Source: Halorubrum tebenquichense DSM 14210 (lineage in GTDB: Archaea > Halobacteriota > Halobacteria > Halobacteriales > Haloferacaceae). From it: a DNA stretch of 50,213 bases. Position numbers and translations under genes: made by a program. The stretch spans positions 26,960 through 77,172 of the forward strand of contig NZ_AOJD01000002.1 of the NCBI RefSeq assembly GCF_000337415.1, read 5' to 3'. Under the pieces are notes generated by a model, which had not been told where the DNA came from, made no database searches, and saw nothing but the letters and a program-made list of their open reading frames with translations. Shown piece by piece: positions 49,340-50,213 of the stretch; position 1 is the stretch's first letter; each line of letters opens with the position of its first letter.

Positions 49340-49593
49340 AAGGGGGTGAGCCGGCGGTCGTCAGTTCGGGCAACTCCGTTTCCTGTCGCTCACGGGTGTT
49401 GAGGTTCAGTCCGCTCTATTATGAGTGATATCACATTGCTGGCATTTGTAGTATCTGTGTATAGGAAGGTTTGCTATTGGACTCTAAGCCAAGAGGACAA
49501 CGCAAAGGACGAATGTGGAATGAGTCAAAATCACAATATGAAACAACCACACTGACTGAATTTGATCAGGCTGAGGAGTGACTGCTATCTTTC
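49340..49593. other. AT-rich gene-poor interval
   Basis: Base composition falls sharply here compared with the rest of the window. Two short plus-strand frames exist: 49421-49555 (44 codons from ATG) and 49465-49581, which has no ATG near its beginning and ends LTEFDQAEE; the latter could be the end of a lost gene. Neither has a recognised domain. No terminal inverted repeats or target duplications were identified by eye. Confidence 0.35.
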
Positions 49594-50100
49594 CTATTTA
49601 TCGACTTTTTGATCTACCTCATTATCAATATCTACTTGATCAGGGTCCACATCCTTTCTTGAAATTGATTCCCATAACAGGTCCAAGATCCCGGTTAGGC
49701 CTACTTCGGATGAGCCTTCCAAGTAATCGCGATATTGTGTTTCATACAATGGCCCCGAAGATGTACTGAAATCGGTCTCCATGTAGCTCATCGGAAGAGT
49801 TCTAGCATAAAAGAGTGACAAAATGGAGGGTAATAGTAGCCAATGAACTCCAACAGACTGCTGTGTCAATAGCGTGTAAGCTAGCACCAGAATGAGGACA
49901 GCCCATATTGTGATGAAAACCTTAGAAATAGCTAATATCTGCTCCATAACAGAAATAACTCGGTCATTATGATCTATTCTTATAACATATTTTTTCATCT
50001 TCATTTCATAGTACTCAACGCGCTCATATCTATTAGTGAGAGTCAACGATACGTCATTAGGGTTTGATCTGTTCGCTATGCCTCTCGCCTCTAGCCCCAT
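49594..50100 (-). CDS. Orphan membrane protein in AT-rich segment
   Basis: A 168-residue protein starting at ATG 50100 (a TTG at 50115 would add five residues). Residues 1-60 are soluble (SNPNDVSLTLTNRYERVEYY, KKYVIRIDHNDRVISVMEQ). Two hydrophobic helices follow (KVFITIWAVLILVLAYTLL; SVGVHWLLLPSILSLFYA), then an acidic soluble C-terminus (MSYMETDFSTSSGPLYETQY; KDVDPDQVDIDNEVDQKV). Codon use is AT-rich, unlike every other gene except the orphan at 36.9 kb. It resembles accessory genes of proviral or defence islands, but no family is recognised. Confidence 0.58.
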   Translation of the reverse strand: MGLEARGIANRSNPNDVSLTLTNRYERVEYYEMKMKKYVIRIDHNDRVISVMEQILAISKVFITIWAVLILVLAYTLLTQQSVGVHWLLLPSILSLFYARTLPMSYMETDFSTSSGPLYETQYRDYLEGSSEVGLTGILDLLWESISRKDVDPDQVDIDNEVDQKVDK

Positions 50101-50154
50101 AGCAAAAGTGTTCAAAATTAGTGCTACGCTCTTGTGGCGGAGATTGTTGGTGAG

Positions 50155-50213
50155 TCATAGCGCAGTTTCGAGGATGGTTTTGAGTGCTTCTTTCCCCGGT
50201 TTTCGGAACACTT
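50155..50213 (-). CDS. C-terminal end of a gene cut by the window edge (transposase-like?)
   Basis: The last 18 codons of a minus-strand frame read VFRKPGKEALKTILETAL and then stop at 50155-50157. The basic, helical end would suit a transposase or integrase tail, but there is too little sequence to be sure. The gene continues beyond position 50213. Confidence 0.3.
   Translation of the reverse strand, partial: VFRKPGKEALKTILETAL

Overview
The window is a stretch of haloarchaeal chromosome. The evidence is a very GC-rich sequence with strong third-position G/C bias, highly acidic proteins, many twin-arginine and lipobox signal peptides, AT-rich TATA elements 25-30 bases ahead of start codons (leaderless transcripts), and archaeal markers such as Cdc48, a Ser/His-type signal peptidase, TrmB-type regulation, a PAC2 protein and an XPB-type helicase. 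A GC-rich hairpin repeat near 47.5 kb looks, from memory, like an intergenic repeat of Halorubrum-type genomes, so I suggest a Halorubrum-like organism. No rRNA, tRNA, CRISPR array or complete insertion sequence was found.

Layout. 0-16.7 kb is mostly housekeeping: NAD kinase, two membrane proteins, a DUF4382 lipoprotein with a small secreted partner, aspartyl-tRNA synthetase, the nickel-cofactor protein LarC with a His-rich insert, a 7TM protein, Cdc48, several small acidic or winged-helix proteins, a Tat lipoprotein and CarB. 16.9-23.3 kb is a surface-protein island: a SipW-like signal peptidase with an extra exterior domain, a LamG-type Tat protein, a membrane-anchored winged-helix regulator, two proteins with the GSGAF-type Tat leader of the haloarchaeal DUF1102 group, and a Gly/Asp-rich wall-spanning membrane protein. 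This parallels SipW-TasA in bacteria and AbpA bundling pili in archaea and is my best candidate for an under-described system.

23.3-30.5 kb is a copper-centre maturation cluster: NosL, then overlapping nosD-nosF-nosY, a small membrane protein, a tandem winged-helix regulator, a TauE/SafE-like membrane protein and an SCO1-like copper chaperone. nosZ is absent here, and NosD carries an extra N-terminal lobe that looks like part of NosL. 30.6-36.8 kb has a DJ-1/PfpI protein, a universal stress protein, a TrmB-type regulator with a candidate operator at its own promoter, a PAC2 protein, an MscS channel and a MATE exporter.

36.8-37.7 kb is a lower-GC patch with an orphan gene and a probable gene fragment. 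37.7-49.3 kb has a small zinc-binding protein, a DUF418 membrane protein, a PQQ-type beta-propeller lipoprotein, a Gfo/Idh/MocA oxidoreductase, a ThDP enzyme facing a sugar isomerase/epimerase-type gene, an XPB-type helicase, the hairpin repeat, a zinc-finger protein, and a staphylococcal-type nuclease lipoprotein gene whose natural reading frame has a TAG at codon 2. The last 0.9 kb is AT-rich, with an orphan membrane protein and the C-terminal end of another gene, consistent with the edge of an integrated or mobile segment.
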